A DNA stretch of 29,511 nucleotides from an uncultured Lactobacillus sp. (GCA_946409675.1 CAMJXI010000001.1:1-29511), one strand, 5' to 3'. Counted from the stretch's first letter, positions 20,165 through 28,984 are shown. Notes: generated by a model from the sequence alone, not told the origin. Numbers and translations: made by a program.

Positions 20165-20917
20165 TCAAAGTAAAGATTCTTTAAAGAAAGCAACGGTCTC
20201 GTTCATAATCGGCTGCGTCAAAAGGTGCCCGTATTCGTCCGTCCGCACAAAAGTCATGTTCTGATTTTGCGGATTATCCTTCGTTTGCTCGTAGAAATCA
20301 GAAACCTGGCTGAAAGGAACTTTTGGATCCTGTTGGTCGTGCCATAAATAAAACGGCCGATTTTTGATTTTTTCGGGCTGAGCTAACAGATCGAAGTTTT
20401 CGACCCAGCTGAGCGTCTGCCAAAATGGTTCCGGCAAAATATCACCCATTGCTTTGGACCGCGCAAAAATTAAATTGCGATAGTTCACCAGTTCAGGGGT
20501 TCCCATCAAGCAAGCTGCTGCCTTAATGAAGTCATTGGCTCCCAGTAACGCACTCGTGGTCATGCCACCCATCGAAACGCCCATCACGCCGATTTTGTCC
20601 CGGTCAATTAACCCAAGACGGTCCGCGTGATCAATTATCTGGTTGAATTCGACAATATTTGCCTGAATCGTCTGCCAAAAAGTAAAAGAGCGAATGGGCG
20701 AAACCTTGCTGATCCGCTCACCATGGTTCAACGCATCGGGTGCAAAAACCCGGAAGCCAGCATCCGCCAATTTGCGCGCATTAGTCAAAACCAACTCCTT
20801 GCTTGAACGCCAGCCATGATAGTAAATGATTGTGGGCAAGGGGTCGTTTATATGGTCAGTCGGATAGACTTCTAGCAAGGAAATCTGGTTGAAATGCCGT
20901 TTACGAATTGAGTGCAT
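20165..20917 (-). CDS. Alpha/beta hydrolase, YitV-like esterase/peptidase
   Basis: 250 residues with the prolyl-oligopeptidase/dienelactone hydrolase fold. TIIYYHGWRSSKEL (29-42) forms the oxyanion side, VFAPDALNHGER follows, GVSMGGM gives Ser115, WHDQQDPKVP the acid and EYGHLLTQP the His. Length and motif order resemble B. subtilis YitV. The substrate is unknown. A single-gene unit on the minus strand, divergent from the DUF1002 gene. Confidence 0.83.
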   Translation of the reverse strand: MHSIRKRHFNQISLLEVYPTDHINDPLPTIIYYHGWRSSKELVLTNARKLADAGFRVFAPDALNHGERISKVSPIRSFTFWQTIQANIVEFNQIIDHADRLGLIDRDKIGVMGVSMGGMTTSALLGANDFIKAAACLMGTPELVNYRNLIFARSKAMGDILPEPFWQTLSWVENFDLLAQPEKIKNRPFYLWHDQQDPKVPFSQVSDFYEQTKDNPQNQNMTFVRTDEYGHLLTQPIMNETVAFFKESLL

Positions 20918-20987
20918 AAATTTCTCCTAACTTTTTACTAATTAATTGTTAAATAGACGGTTAAAGACACAACTAGTGCAGCAATTT

Positions 20988-20996
20988 TGCTATAAT
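20988..20996 (+). promoter_or_regulatory. Extended -10 of the DUF1002 gene
   Basis: TG-C-TATAAT with a perfect -10 hexamer (20991-20996); no matching -35 at 16-18 bp. The transcript would start about 10 bases before AAGGAG. Confidence 0.5.
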
Positions 20997-21019
20997 AGCG
21001 TCAGATAAGGAGTAAGACT

Positions 21020-21979
21020 ATGAAAAAATTTATTGCAGGACTACTAGCAATTAGTACTATTTTTGCAACAATTTTATTTATTAAAGGTGGGAGCACGCAA
21101 GTTTTAGCTGCTGACGACGAACCAATTGTCACGCTGGGCTCATCTCTCACGGAGTCCCAACGGACCGGAACCATTCAAACTTTGACTGCACCTCTTAATG
21201 GCTCCAATTATAATACAATTAACATCTCGGGGGCCGAACTCGTCAAATATTTGAACCCATCAGGCTCAAACTTCACGACTAGCTCAGGCGTTTGGTCGAG
21301 TGCAATGATTCAAAAAACTAGCAGTGGCACAGGGATCAACGTCAAAATTTTGGACTACAATGGCAAAAACAATATTACGACGATTACAGCTAACCAATAC
21401 AAAAACGCCGCTTTAACTGCCGGGATAGCCGACGCAAACATTTATGTAACTAGCGCTACCCCAATTGATGGTTCTGGTGCCTTGGCCGGTGTCTATGCAG
21501 CCTACGCTAAGAATGGCGAGACTCTAAACCAAGCCCAAGTTAACGCGGCCCAAGATGAAATGAGCACTTTGAGTGACATCACCGAAGCCAACAAAGACAA
21601 GGACGGCTACACCGATGCGCAATTGAACAACGCCGTTGCAGGGGCTAAAGAAGAAATGGCTAAAATCGGCGGAGATGTTTCGAACTCGCAAATTGCCGAC
21701 ATCATCAACAACCAAATCACCAACAACAATCTTGGCGACGTAATTAACAACAATCAAAAGCAACAAATCATCAACGTCTTGATTCAAGTGCGTGACTCTG
21801 GTGCCCTAGATAGCAACAGCTTTAAGGAACAAGCCACAAAATTAGGCGACCAAATTCAAAAGGGTGCAACTGATATTTTCAACAAATTAAATACTGAAGA
21901 AAACCGCAACTTTATCCAGAAAATCTGGGATTCGATTGTCGACTTCTTCAGCAACTTGTTTAGTTCTTTTCACTTTTAA
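21020..21979 (+). CDS. Secreted DUF1002 protein
   Basis: A 319-residue exported protein. The signal peptide covers about residues 1-30 (MKKFIAGLL start, hydrophobic core, VLAADDE cleavage region). The body matches DUF1002: VTLGSSLTESQRTGTIQTL after the signal, YLNPSGSNFTTSSGVWSSAMI near 75, then ITANQYKNAALTAGIADANIYVTSA. A middle Asn/Gln-rich helical stretch (NNQITNNN) and an amphipathic C-terminus (WDSIVDFFSNLFSSFHF) follow. It has no wall-anchor motif. The domain is widespread in Firmicutes and has no established function. AAGGAG precedes the ATG. Confidence 0.88.
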   Translation: MKKFIAGLLAISTIFATILFIKGGSTQVLAADDEPIVTLGSSLTESQRTGTIQTLTAPLNGSNYNTINISGAELVKYLNPSGSNFTTSSGVWSSAMIQKTSSGTGINVKILDYNGKNNITTITANQYKNAALTAGIADANIYVTSATPIDGSGALAGVYAAYAKNGETLNQAQVNAAQDEMSTLSDITEANKDKDGYTDAQLNNAVAGAKEEMAKIGGDVSNSQIADIINNQITNNNLGDVINNNQKQQIINVLIQVRDSGALDSNSFKEQATKLGDQIQKGATDIFNKLNTEENRNFIQKIWDSIVDFFSNLFSSFHF

Positions 21980-22017
21980 TTGATTGAATATCTATTGCAG
22001 AGACATTAAAAATAAAA

Positions 22018-22719
22018 CTACATTTTATCCATCGTTTTATTGAGTAACTCATCAACGTAAATATTTCCCGCATTTGCAGCGTGACCTTTCGTCCAATCGA
22101 AGGTCGCGTTTTTGAATTGAGGCAATAACTTGTAGATTTCTTGCCAGAGTTCTTTGTTAACCAACTCGCCGGCGGTACGCGTCCAGCCGCGTTTAGCCCA
22201 GCCATCGAGCCAGTGTTTGTTGATGGCATCAAGGACGTAGCGCGAATCTAGTACGAAGATAATTTTTTGGCCTTGGAGGTTATGTTCGATTAATTTTTTC
22301 AAGGCTGACAAAAGAGCGGTAATTTCCATTTTATTGTTGGTCGCACCGCGTTCGCCTGCTGAATCAGCGGCCTTATGTTCGCCCATCTGAATTAAGTAGG
22401 CCCAAGCGGCCTTATCAGAGTTGCGGACGTGTCCGCCGGCGACGTTACCGGTGTTCCGTGAACCGCCGTCCGTGTAAACGACGATATCGTAATCTTTCAA
22501 ATTATTTTTGGTGGAAGCAGTCGTGCCTAATTTGCTTGTTTTAGTTTTACTAGTGCCCTTGGAATAACCGATCTTGCCGGAGACAAAATCTTCTGCTTCT
22601 TTTTTAGTCGGGAAACTCTTGTACATGGCTTTAGGATAGCCATCAATTTGTTTTTTGGCATCCGCCCAAGTGGTGTAAATTCCCGGTTTTTTACCATGAC
22701 GCACTGCATAATATTTCAT
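22018..22719 (-). CDS. rnhA: Ribonuclease HI with viroplasmin-like N-terminal domain
   Basis: 233 residues. The N-terminal ~50 (MKYYAVRHGKKPGIYTTW, then AMYKSFPTKKEAEDF) is the caulimovirus-VI-like hybrid-binding domain of long RNases H, joined by a Lys/Thr-rich linker to the catalytic domain, which cleaves RNA in RNA-DNA hybrids. Active-site acids appear in VVYTDGGS (Asp), NNKMEITALLSAL (Glu), FVLDSRYV (Asp) and GNIYVDELLNK (Asp), with the KGHAANAG loop near the end. MKYYAVRHGK is the typical start; a GTG four codons upstream is in frame but less likely. Antisense-adjacent to the DUF1002 gene without an obvious terminator. Confidence 0.92.
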   Translation of the reverse strand: MKYYAVRHGKKPGIYTTWADAKKQIDGYPKAMYKSFPTKKEAEDFVSGKIGYSKGTSKTKTSKLGTTASTKNNLKDYDIVVYTDGGSRNTGNVAGGHVRNSDKAAWAYLIQMGEHKAADSAGERGATNNKMEITALLSALKKLIEHNLQGQKIIFVLDSRYVLDAINKHWLDGWAKRGWTRTAGELVNKELWQEIYKLLPQFKNATFDWTKGHAANAGNIYVDELLNKTMDKM

Positions 22720-22761
22720 CTTTATTCTCACTTTGATTGTTTTTATTTACTCTGTGTTTAA

Positions 22762-22770
22762 TGTTAGAAT
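22762..22770 (+). promoter_or_regulatory. Extended -10 of the DUF915 gene
   Basis: TG-T-TAGAAT, five of six bases matching the -10 consensus plus the TG extension, 36 bases before AGGAGG. Confidence 0.4.
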
Positions 22771-22820
22771 GTTAAGAGTATTTTAGCATGGAAACACATC
22801 TAATTATAGGAGGTGAGAAA

Positions 22821-23729
22821 TTGTACAAAGAGAAAAAAGATAAAGACAAAGAGCCAAAAATGGCTTACAAAGTCTTTATCGCTATCTTGGCGTCGATTCC
22901 TTTCACCCGCCCACTTCTGCATCTCCGCAGAAGAAAAATAATTGATCAGTCCGTGATTGAAGAGCCTAGAAAAGCAACTGCAGATTGTCCCAAACCACCT
23001 ACCCAAGTACCCGTAATTTACATCCACGGTTTTCGCGGGGGCGACTACACGACCGAGATCATGGTTCAAAAGGCCGGCGAACTCAAAAAAGAACCTAAGT
23101 TTTTGAAGGTGAGCGTCGACTTATTCGGCAACATCGAATTGAGTGGTACTTACACCAACGACTCGAAGCCGATTATTCAACTCGTCTTCAAAGAAAAGAT
23201 TATTGGGGTCTTCGCCATTTGTTACATGTTGCGGATGATTCTCCCCTTCTTAGCCAAAAAATTTAATTTCTCATCCTATAATGCGGTCGGCCACTCCTTG
23301 GGTGCCCCAAGTATCGTCCGCACGGAAATGAAGACCCAAAAACGCAGAGGTTTCCCAAGATTAAAAAAGGCCGCGCTCGTCGCGGGACCTTTTGATGGAG
23401 TAATGTTCTTAGGCGATTTGCCCAACGTGAATTCTCTAACGCGCCAAGGTCGTCCCATTATGATGAACGCCAGTTACCTCAGTATGTTACGCAACCGCAG
23501 AAAATTTCCGAAAGATATTTCGATTTTGAATATCTACGGTAATATCGGCGATGAAACGAACACCGACCGCTTTATCTCGGTCGTTTCCGCTAAATCGATT
23601 CGCTATATCTTGGCACCGATTGTTCAACATTTCAGTGAGATGGAAGTCCGCGGACCAGCTGCTGAGCATAGCGAGATGCATGATAATCCACTAGTCATTG
23701 GGGTCATCAACCGGTTTATTGACTACTAA
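22821..23729 (+). CDS. DUF915 alpha/beta hydrolase
   Basis: 302 residues. A TTG start at 22821 is chosen because AGGAGG lies 7 bases upstream, although the frame stays open to 22788. A short basic N-terminus and a hydrophobic stretch (YKVFIAILASIPF, near 16-28) may be a signal anchor. The hydrolase domain has PVIYIHGFRGGDY (64-76), GHSLGAPS with Ser159 and a C-terminal AEHSEMHDNP segment holding the likely His. This layout is that of DUF915, a lactic-acid-bacterial lipase-like family of unknown substrate. A 31-bp dispersed repeat and a strong terminator follow. Confidence 0.87.
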   Translation: MYKEKKDKDKEPKMAYKVFIAILASIPFTRPLLHLRRRKIIDQSVIEEPRKATADCPKPPTQVPVIYIHGFRGGDYTTEIMVQKAGELKKEPKFLKVSVDLFGNIELSGTYTNDSKPIIQLVFKEKIIGVFAICYMLRMILPFLAKKFNFSSYNAVGHSLGAPSIVRTEMKTQKRRGFPRLKKAALVAGPFDGVMFLGDLPNVNSLTRQGRPIMMNASYLSMLRNRRKFPKDISILNIYGNIGDETNTDRFISVVSAKSIRYILAPIVQHFSEMEVRGPAAEHSEMHDNPLVIGVINRFIDY

Positions 23730-23738
23730 AACTATCTA

Positions 23739-23769
23739 TGACAGAACTCGGTTATCAATTGAGTATCAA
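23739..23769 (+). repeat. 31-bp dispersed repeat, copy 2
   Basis: Identical to 1706-1736 and also located right after a plus-strand stop codon, 9 bases downstream. It precedes a separate terminator hairpin. Confidence 0.8.
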
Positions 23770-23772
23770 GTT

Positions 23773-23815
23773 AAAAATTTGCCTATCCTTAATTACGGAT
23801 AGGCAAATTTTTGGT
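23773..23815 (+). terminator. Bidirectional terminator after the DUF915 gene
   Basis: A perfect 16-bp stem (AAAAATTTGCCTATCC with its complement) around an 8-base loop. A tracts on one side and T tracts on the other make it work for the DUF915 gene and the convergent esterase gene. Confidence 0.92.
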
Positions 23816-23856
23816 TTGAACGGAAATTGATGAGTTCTGGAATGCTTAAACTTATG

Positions 23857-24474
23857 TCACAGGTTTTTTTCATACCATTTTTTCGAATTAACCATCTCAT
23901 CACGCGTGATATTATGTTTCTCGGGATGATTAAAAACCGTCACATCGACTTTGCTAGCCTCGAGAAAACTCGTTAGCGCACCAAAATTATCGATGGAACA
24001 AATCGGATCCTTATCGCCGTGGGACAACCAGGCTTTGTCGCCTGATTTATCCAAAAATTTATCAGTCGCTTTCAGCGCCATCGGGTGATACAAAATCGCC
24101 TTCTTAAACTTCGGCTGCTTCTCAAGCAGGCTGTAAGCTGCCACGTTCGCGCCGTTAGAATAGCCGAGCACCGTGAAGTCTTCCGGTTTTAATTTTAGTT
24201 TTTTGGCAATGAGTTCAAACTGTTCTAACAGCCAGTCAGTTTCTTTACTCAGACTATCAAGATCGAATCCACCCTCCTCATTATGTAAGAAGTATCTGGT
24301 CATCCCTTGCTCCGAGATGCGCCCCCTAATCCCGATTGCCGGGCTATCAGCGTTCACAAATTGCGCCATCGGTAAGAGTTCGCGCTCGGTTCCGCCGGTT
24401 CCGTGGAGCATCAAAAACGGGTGCTTGCGGTCTGGGCCATCTTGAAAAAAGTAGTTCGCATTAATCTCTGTCAT
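23857..24474 (-). CDS. MhqD-like carboxylesterase/phospholipase
   Basis: A 205-residue alpha/beta hydrolase of the carboxylesterase type: PFLMLHGTGGTERELLPMA (19-37), GYSNGAN with Ser106, LSHGDKDPIC (Asp) and HPEKHNI (His). It lies one base after the MhqO-like gene, so translation is probably coupled. The same pair occurs as mhqO/mhqE and mhqD in B. subtilis, where they protect against quinones and catechols. The ATG at 24474 has AAAGGA ahead; a longer frame to 24615 would overlap the dioxygenase gene by 140 bases and its first 47 codons do not resemble the family. Confidence 0.85.
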   Translation of the reverse strand: MTEINANYFFQDGPDRKHPFLMLHGTGGTERELLPMAQFVNADSPAIGIRGRISEQGMTRYFLHNEEGGFDLDSLSKETDWLLEQFELIAKKLKLKPEDFTVLGYSNGANVAAYSLLEKQPKFKKAILYHPMALKATDKFLDKSGDKAWLSHGDKDPICSIDNFGALTSFLEASKVDVTVFNHPEKHNITRDEMVNSKKWYEKNL

Positions 24475-24475
24475 C

Positions 24476-25441
24476 TTATTTTCCTTTGCGGGATTCTGTA
24501 TTAAATGGCACGAGGTTTGCCTCAATCTCGGCTCTTTTAGCTTCCAAGAATGGTGGTAATTCCAAGTGCACGCCGGCTTCTTCATAGGTCTCGTCGAGCA
24601 AGAACCCAGGACCATTAGTTGCTAGTTCAAACAAAACACCGTTACCGGGACGGAAATATTCCGATTTAAAGTAGAAGCGATCAACGAAGCCAGAATCCGG
24701 CAAGTTGAACTCTTTTACTTTTTTAATCCATTCGTGTAAGGCATCTTCATCTTCCAACGCGAAAGCAAGGTGATGAACGGTGCCATAACCTTGGAATTGG
24801 TCGGGCATAATCTGGGAATCCTCAATAATTACCTGTGCCCCGTGCCCATTTTGGTGGAGTTCATATAAATATAAATCATCTTTGCGGTCGATTTTCTCAA
24901 AGCCCATCAACTCAGTCAGAACTTTATCCATCTTATCCAGATAATTAACCGTCACAAAAGTCGGTCCTAACCCAACAATCGCATATTCTTCAGGAATTGG
25001 AGAATAACGGTAATAGTCACCGCCACCGAGTCCGTGATTATACTCGTCTGAAACTAGCTGGTATTGTTGGTCATCGAAATCATAGAAATAGAGGTATTTG
25101 GCACCAAAACGTGACGCGATTGGTGTATGTTCAATTCTCAGATCAGCAAAACGTCTTGCCCACCACTCTAACGCCAGATCGTTTGGGACGCGGAAGCCAA
25201 TTCTGGTGATGCCGTTCTTTCCTTGCTTTCCCTTTGGAATCCCTGGGAAATCAAAGAAAGTGATATCAGTACCCGCTTTACCCAAATCATCGGTAAAATA
25301 GAGGTGATAAGTCGAAACATCGTCTTGGTTGACCGTTTTTTTGATAAGATGAAGTCCCAATACTTCGGTCATGAATTTAAAGATTTTGGGTGCGTTCGAC
25401 GTAATCGCTGTTAAATGATGTAATCCAATTAATTCTGTCAT
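24476..25441 (-). CDS. MhqO-like ring-cleaving dioxygenase (glyoxalase fold)
   Basis: 321 residues made of two VOC/glyoxalase modules (about 1-125 and 150-300). Likely metal ligands are His in LIGLHHLTAI near the N-terminus, His in GTVHHLAF and Glu in LFELATNGPGF, as in MhqO/MhqA/MhqE-type extradiol dioxygenases. In B. subtilis these are induced by methylhydroquinone and catechol and are thought to open aromatic rings. The ATG at 25441 is chosen because AAAGGA is 7 bases upstream; an ATG at 25447 sits too close to that site. First gene of a two-gene operon with the esterase. Confidence 0.88.
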   Translation of the reverse strand: MTELIGLHHLTAITSNAPKIFKFMTEVLGLHLIKKTVNQDDVSTYHLYFTDDLGKAGTDITFFDFPGIPKGKQGKNGITRIGFRVPNDLALEWWARRFADLRIEHTPIASRFGAKYLYFYDFDDQQYQLVSDEYNHGLGGGDYYRYSPIPEEYAIVGLGPTFVTVNYLDKMDKVLTELMGFEKIDRKDDLYLYELHQNGHGAQVIIEDSQIMPDQFQGYGTVHHLAFALEDEDALHEWIKKVKEFNLPDSGFVDRFYFKSEYFRPGNGVLFELATNGPGFLLDETYEEAGVHLELPPFLEAKRAEIEANLVPFNTESRKGK

Positions 25442-25486
25442 AGTCATTTCCTTTCTCAGCCAGCCTCAGGCTTGGTATAATAGTTA

Positions 25487-25500
25487 ATAACCGTTGTTAT
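25487..25500. promoter_or_regulatory. Inverted repeat upstream of the mhqO-like operon
   Basis: ATAAC-CGTT-GTTAT is a perfect 5-bp inverted repeat 46 bases before the start codon, next to TATTAT on the minus strand (25477-25482), a plausible -10. It is a candidate operator, but it does not match the known MhqR site. Confidence 0.35.
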
Positions 25501-25601
25501 GAGTTCATTTTAGACCGTTCCATCTCTCAGAAGCAAATAAACGAATTGCGACTTTGTTCATCTTAAAAGATTAAGAATTTATGTAAAACTAAATTTAAAA
25601 A

Positions 25602-25629
25602 TAGACATTAAGCTATATTTGTATATAAT
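25602..25629 (+). promoter_or_regulatory. Promoter of the YhgE/Pip gene
   Basis: TAGACA (25602-25607) and a perfect TATAAT (25624-25629) are 16 bp apart; AGGAG follows 10 bases after the -10. Confidence 0.65.
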
Positions 25630-25646
25630 TGACACTTTAGGAGAAA

Positions 25647-28403
25647 ATGAAAACGATGAAAAATATTTTTGAGATCTTTAAAATGGACTGGAAACGCATC
25701 TTCAAAAGCCCGGTCGCAACCCTTTTATTCTTGGCGTTATTAATCTTGCCTTCACTCTATTGTTGGTTTAATGTCTGGGCTCTTTGGGATCCCTATTCAA
25801 ATACATCCGACATGAAAGTTGCCGTTTATTCGGCCGATTCTGGTGCGGTTTTTGGGGACAAGAACATCCAAGTTGGTCAAGAATTGACTGCCCAGCTAAA
25901 GAAAAACGATTCTTTAGACTGGACTTTTGTTTCTAGCAAAGAAAAAGTAGTCGAGGGTGTCAAAAGTGGCGAATACTACGCCGGTATTTATGTACCCAAA
26001 ACTTTTTCGAAACAATTGCTCAGCTTCGTTGACGGCCAAATCAAGAAACCCAAACTAGAATACTTTGTGAATACGAAGATTAACGCAGTCGCCCCAAAAA
26101 TCACCGATAAAGGAGCAGGCACCTTGCAAGACACTATTTCGGGCGAATTCGTCACGACCGTTGGCAAGACCTTAGTTGGTGTCTTCAACGACCTCGGCGT
26201 CGACCTCGACCACAACCTCCCGATGTTGAGGCGTTTTGCATCCCTGATTACGACGACCGACCAGAACCTGCCAACTATCGAGAAATACCTCGAAGAAGTC
26301 CAAACGGTCAACGACAAACTGCCTGAGTTGGACCAGAAACTCCAGGAAACCAATAAGTTGATGGCCTTCATCCCGGAGGTCAACAAGTTCAGTGATAAGT
26401 TGGTCAACAGCCAGAAGTATCTTCCTTTAGTTGATGATGCCGGCAAAATGACCCTTCAGTTGCAACAAAATACCTCAGCCATCTATGATGCTGCCAAGTT
26501 AATGAACAACGTGGACAATAACTTCAGCCAAATTGCGACCACCTTAGACTCCAGCATCACAACGCTCGACAAGAGTGCGACTTTTGTGGAGAAATTAAAC
26601 AATACAATTCCGAACTTAAAGGAATTTAGCCAAAACGCCGAGGAACTGCTCGACCACGCCAAAAATGAGACTATTCCAGCATTAAAGAATGCTCTCCCGG
26701 TCATCAAAAGCACCGTTGACTCAGCGCTAAGTCTTTTGAGTAACGCCTCTGGCGACCTAAACACACTCGCAACGAAGCTCCAAGACTTACTCAAACAACT
26801 GGAACAAAATCCAGATAGTTCAGCTATTAAAGCCCAAATTGCGACCGTCCTTCAAAAGATGGCCCAAAACTCCGACGCAATCACGAGCATGAGCGGTAAC
26901 TTGGGCAAAGTCTTGCAAAACACGCAAGATAGCTACAACAATACGGTTGCACAAGTCGGCACGGGCTCACGTTCCGACCTCACGGGCATCATTAATAAGC
27001 TTGCGGAAAACAAGAACTCGAGCGCAATTTTGACCACACTCTTAAACAACTTGAGTAAAGACGTCAACACAATGTCGACCGCTGATCTGATCGCACAACT
27101 CCAAAAGGTAATTGACCAAACTAGCGCATTGCAAAATGGAATCACCCAACTTTTACAGCTGAATGTCATCGAAAAAGCCAACACTTTCTTGGATAACTTC
27201 GCGACGCTGTTGACGTCTGCCGCAAACTCGCTCCACTCCATCAATACCGAACTTTTGCCGGACGTCCCTGCATTACTTGGTTCGGTTGGAACAACCATCA
27301 AAGAGCTCTCTACTTACCTCAAGACCGTCCAAGCTGACATGCCGGTCATCAAGAGCACGTTTCATTCGACCAACACTCTTTTGCAAAACAACGTAGGCAC
27401 TGTGGTGAACGGCATCAACAGTTTAGCGGGAATCTACCAAAACGACTACCCAGCCTTACGTTTGAAACTCACCCGTTTAACGATGCTCGTGCAAGATGAC
27501 TTACAACGCATTGAAAGTGAATTAACCTCCGCAATTACACTCGCCAACGAAAAAATGCCCGAGATTAAATCGGGGTTGAATCTCGCAACCGAATTTATCA
27601 AAAACGATTGGCCCGATTTAAAGGCGGGCATCAAGAAGGGTGCAGCAGCCATCAACAAAGTCGATGAATCAGTCGACATGGATCAACTAATTGACCTGCT
27701 CAAACGAGACGCTAACAAGGAAGCCAACTTCTTGGCTAGCCCAGTCGAACTGAAGACCAACACGATTTATCCAATTCCCACTTACGGTTCCCAAAGTACT
27801 CCGTTCTACACCGCCCTTTGTATCTGGGTAGGAGCGCTTCTTCTTTCGAGTGTTGTTTCGACCGACGTCTTTTTGGACACCAAACAAAAGAAAAAATATT
27901 CTTCCAAACAACAATTCTTTGGCCGCTACCTGACCTTCTTAAGTGTCGGTTTAATCCAAGCCTTAATTGTTTCCCTGGGAAATATGTTCTTGATTCACAC
28001 CTACGTCCAAAGTCCCGTTTGGTTCGTCATCACAACGATGTTCATCGCGTTCTCGTTCTTTAGTATTTTGTATTCATTGGTCGCGCTCTTCGGTAATATC
28101 GGTAAAGGACTGGGGATTATCATCCTCGTGCTCTCCATTTCCGGAGCCGGCGGGAACTTCCCGGTTATCCTCTCGGGTCAATTCTTCCGCTCGATTAACC
28201 CATTCCTACCATTCACTTACGCCATCAACGGGCTCCGCGAAACTGTCGGTGGAATCTACTGGCCGAACTTCCAAACTGATTGGATTTTCCTAGCAATCGT
28301 CGCCGTTGTTTTCCTTGTAGTTTGCAGCGCACTTTTGCCAAAAATAAACCCAATTATTAATAAGATTCACAATAATGCAAAAAAGAGTATGATTATTCAT
28401 TAA
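25647..28403 (+). CDS. YhgE/Pip-family membrane protein
   Basis: A 918-residue protein. One helix lies at about 22-42 (ATLLFLALLILPSLYCWFNVWALWDPY, the Pip N-terminal signature in part). Next comes an extracellular region of about 650 residues, rich in Leu, Asn, Gln and Thr with heptad-like helices such as LPELDQKLQETNKLM. Five or six C-terminal helices (about 720-905) resemble an ABC-2 permease, with FFGRYLTFLSVGLIQALIV and SGAGGNFPVILSGQFFRSINPFLPFTYAI. Relatives include L. lactis Pip (phage infection protein) and EsaA of type VII secretion. No Esx or FtsK-like gene is near, so the role is open. AGGAG lies close to the first ATG; a second ATG three codons later is possible. Confidence 0.88.
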   Translation: MKTMKNIFEIFKMDWKRIFKSPVATLLFLALLILPSLYCWFNVWALWDPYSNTSDMKVAVYSADSGAVFGDKNIQVGQELTAQLKKNDSLDWTFVSSKEKVVEGVKSGEYYAGIYVPKTFSKQLLSFVDGQIKKPKLEYFVNTKINAVAPKITDKGAGTLQDTISGEFVTTVGKTLVGVFNDLGVDLDHNLPMLRRFASLITTTDQNLPTIEKYLEEVQTVNDKLPELDQKLQETNKLMAFIPEVNKFSDKLVNSQKYLPLVDDAGKMTLQLQQNTSAIYDAAKLMNNVDNNFSQIATTLDSSITTLDKSATFVEKLNNTIPNLKEFSQNAEELLDHAKNETIPALKNALPVIKSTVDSALSLLSNASGDLNTLATKLQDLLKQLEQNPDSSAIKAQIATVLQKMAQNSDAITSMSGNLGKVLQNTQDSYNNTVAQVGTGSRSDLTGIINKLAENKNSSAILTTLLNNLSKDVNTMSTADLIAQLQKVIDQTSALQNGITQLLQLNVIEKANTFLDNFATLLTSAANSLHSINTELLPDVPALLGSVGTTIKELSTYLKTVQADMPVIKSTFHSTNTLLQNNVGTVVNGINSLAGIYQNDYPALRLKLTRLTMLVQDDLQRIESELTSAITLANEKMPEIKSGLNLATEFIKNDWPDLKAGIKKGAAAINKVDESVDMDQLIDLLKRDANKEANFLASPVELKTNTIYPIPTYGSQSTPFYTALCIWVGALLLSSVVSTDVFLDTKQKKKYSSKQQFFGRYLTFLSVGLIQALIVSLGNMFLIHTYVQSPVWFVITTMFIAFSFFSILYSLVALFGNIGKGLGIIILVLSISGAGGNFPVILSGQFFRSINPFLPFTYAINGLRETVGGIYWPNFQTDWIFLAIVAVVFLVVCSALLPKINPIINKIHNNAKKSMIIH

Positions 28404-28439
28404 TACCAATGTTCTGGCCCACGAATTTTCACACTCTTA

Positions 28440-28448
28440 TGCTAGAAT
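28440..28448 (+). promoter_or_regulatory. Extended -10 of the GNAT gene
   Basis: TG-C-TAGAAT, five of six -10 bases plus the TG extension, 10 bases before GGAGG. No terminator was seen between the YhgE/Pip gene and this site. Confidence 0.4.
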
Positions 28449-28471
28449 TGTTGTAATGGAGGTTTTTGATT

Positions 28472-28984
28472 ATGAAGTATTTCGAAATTTATCGGCCGAT
28501 CATGATTGGTGATTACACCCTGGATTGGCTGAATAACTTCACTGTCAAAGAAATAAACGCGCTCCGGATGAACAAAGCTGTCGCCAAAAGCGCAGGCCGT
28601 GAGACTGATTTCGACTTGAACGCTACAGTCGGCTTTATTCAAAATGCCATGAAGCAAGTGATGAGCAATCAATCTTTGATTTATGGGATTAAGAAACGTT
28701 CAACCGGCGAGCTAGTTGGTGAATTTGGCCTGTTAAACTATGACGCAGACGAAAACTGCATGGAGTTACATTACGAACTCCTCCCAGAATTCCAGCACCA
28801 AGGAATTATGTCTGCCATCTTAGACCACATGGTTACTTTCGCTTTTGAAGAATTAGGGTTAGACTACTTGCATGCCGTGACCAATACACCACACAGTGTG
28901 GCCCAGCATCAGCTGGAGAAGCTCGGCTTCAAACCAACTATTCAAACCACCGAGACTATTCATTTTCGTTTGTACGCCGAATAG
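28472..28984 (+). CDS. GNAT-family N-acetyltransferase (RimJ/RimL-like)
   Basis: A 170-residue acetyltransferase using acetyl-CoA. Motif A is ELHYELLPEFQHQGIMSAIL (Q-x-x-G-I-M-S acetyl-CoA pyrophosphate loop, near 110), followed by MVTFAFEELGLDYLHAVTNTPHSVAQHQLEKLGF, the usual RimJ/RimL-type C-terminal pattern. The substrate could be a protein N-terminus or a small amine; the sequence does not decide. The ATG at 28472 has GGAGG about 9 bases upstream. Confidence 0.87.
   Translation: MKYFEIYRPIMIGDYTLDWLNNFTVKEINALRMNKAVAKSAGRETDFDLNATVGFIQNAMKQVMSNQSLIYGIKKRSTGELVGEFGLLNYDADENCMELHYELLPEFQHQGIMSAILDHMVTFAFEELGLDYLHAVTNTPHSVAQHQLEKLGFKPTIQTTETIHFRLYAE

Noticed and set aside
24475..24615. N-terminal extension of the esterase to 252 residues
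   Set aside because: It would overlap the dioxygenase gene by 140 bases, the added residues do not resemble the family, and the ATG at 24474 has a good ribosome binding site.
25988..27679. Several minus-strand reading frames of 77-152 codons opposite the YhgE/Pip gene
   Set aside because: They are Ser/Leu/Val-rich shadows of the plus-strand gene's codon pattern, have no ribosome binding sites and lie wholly inside a strong gene.
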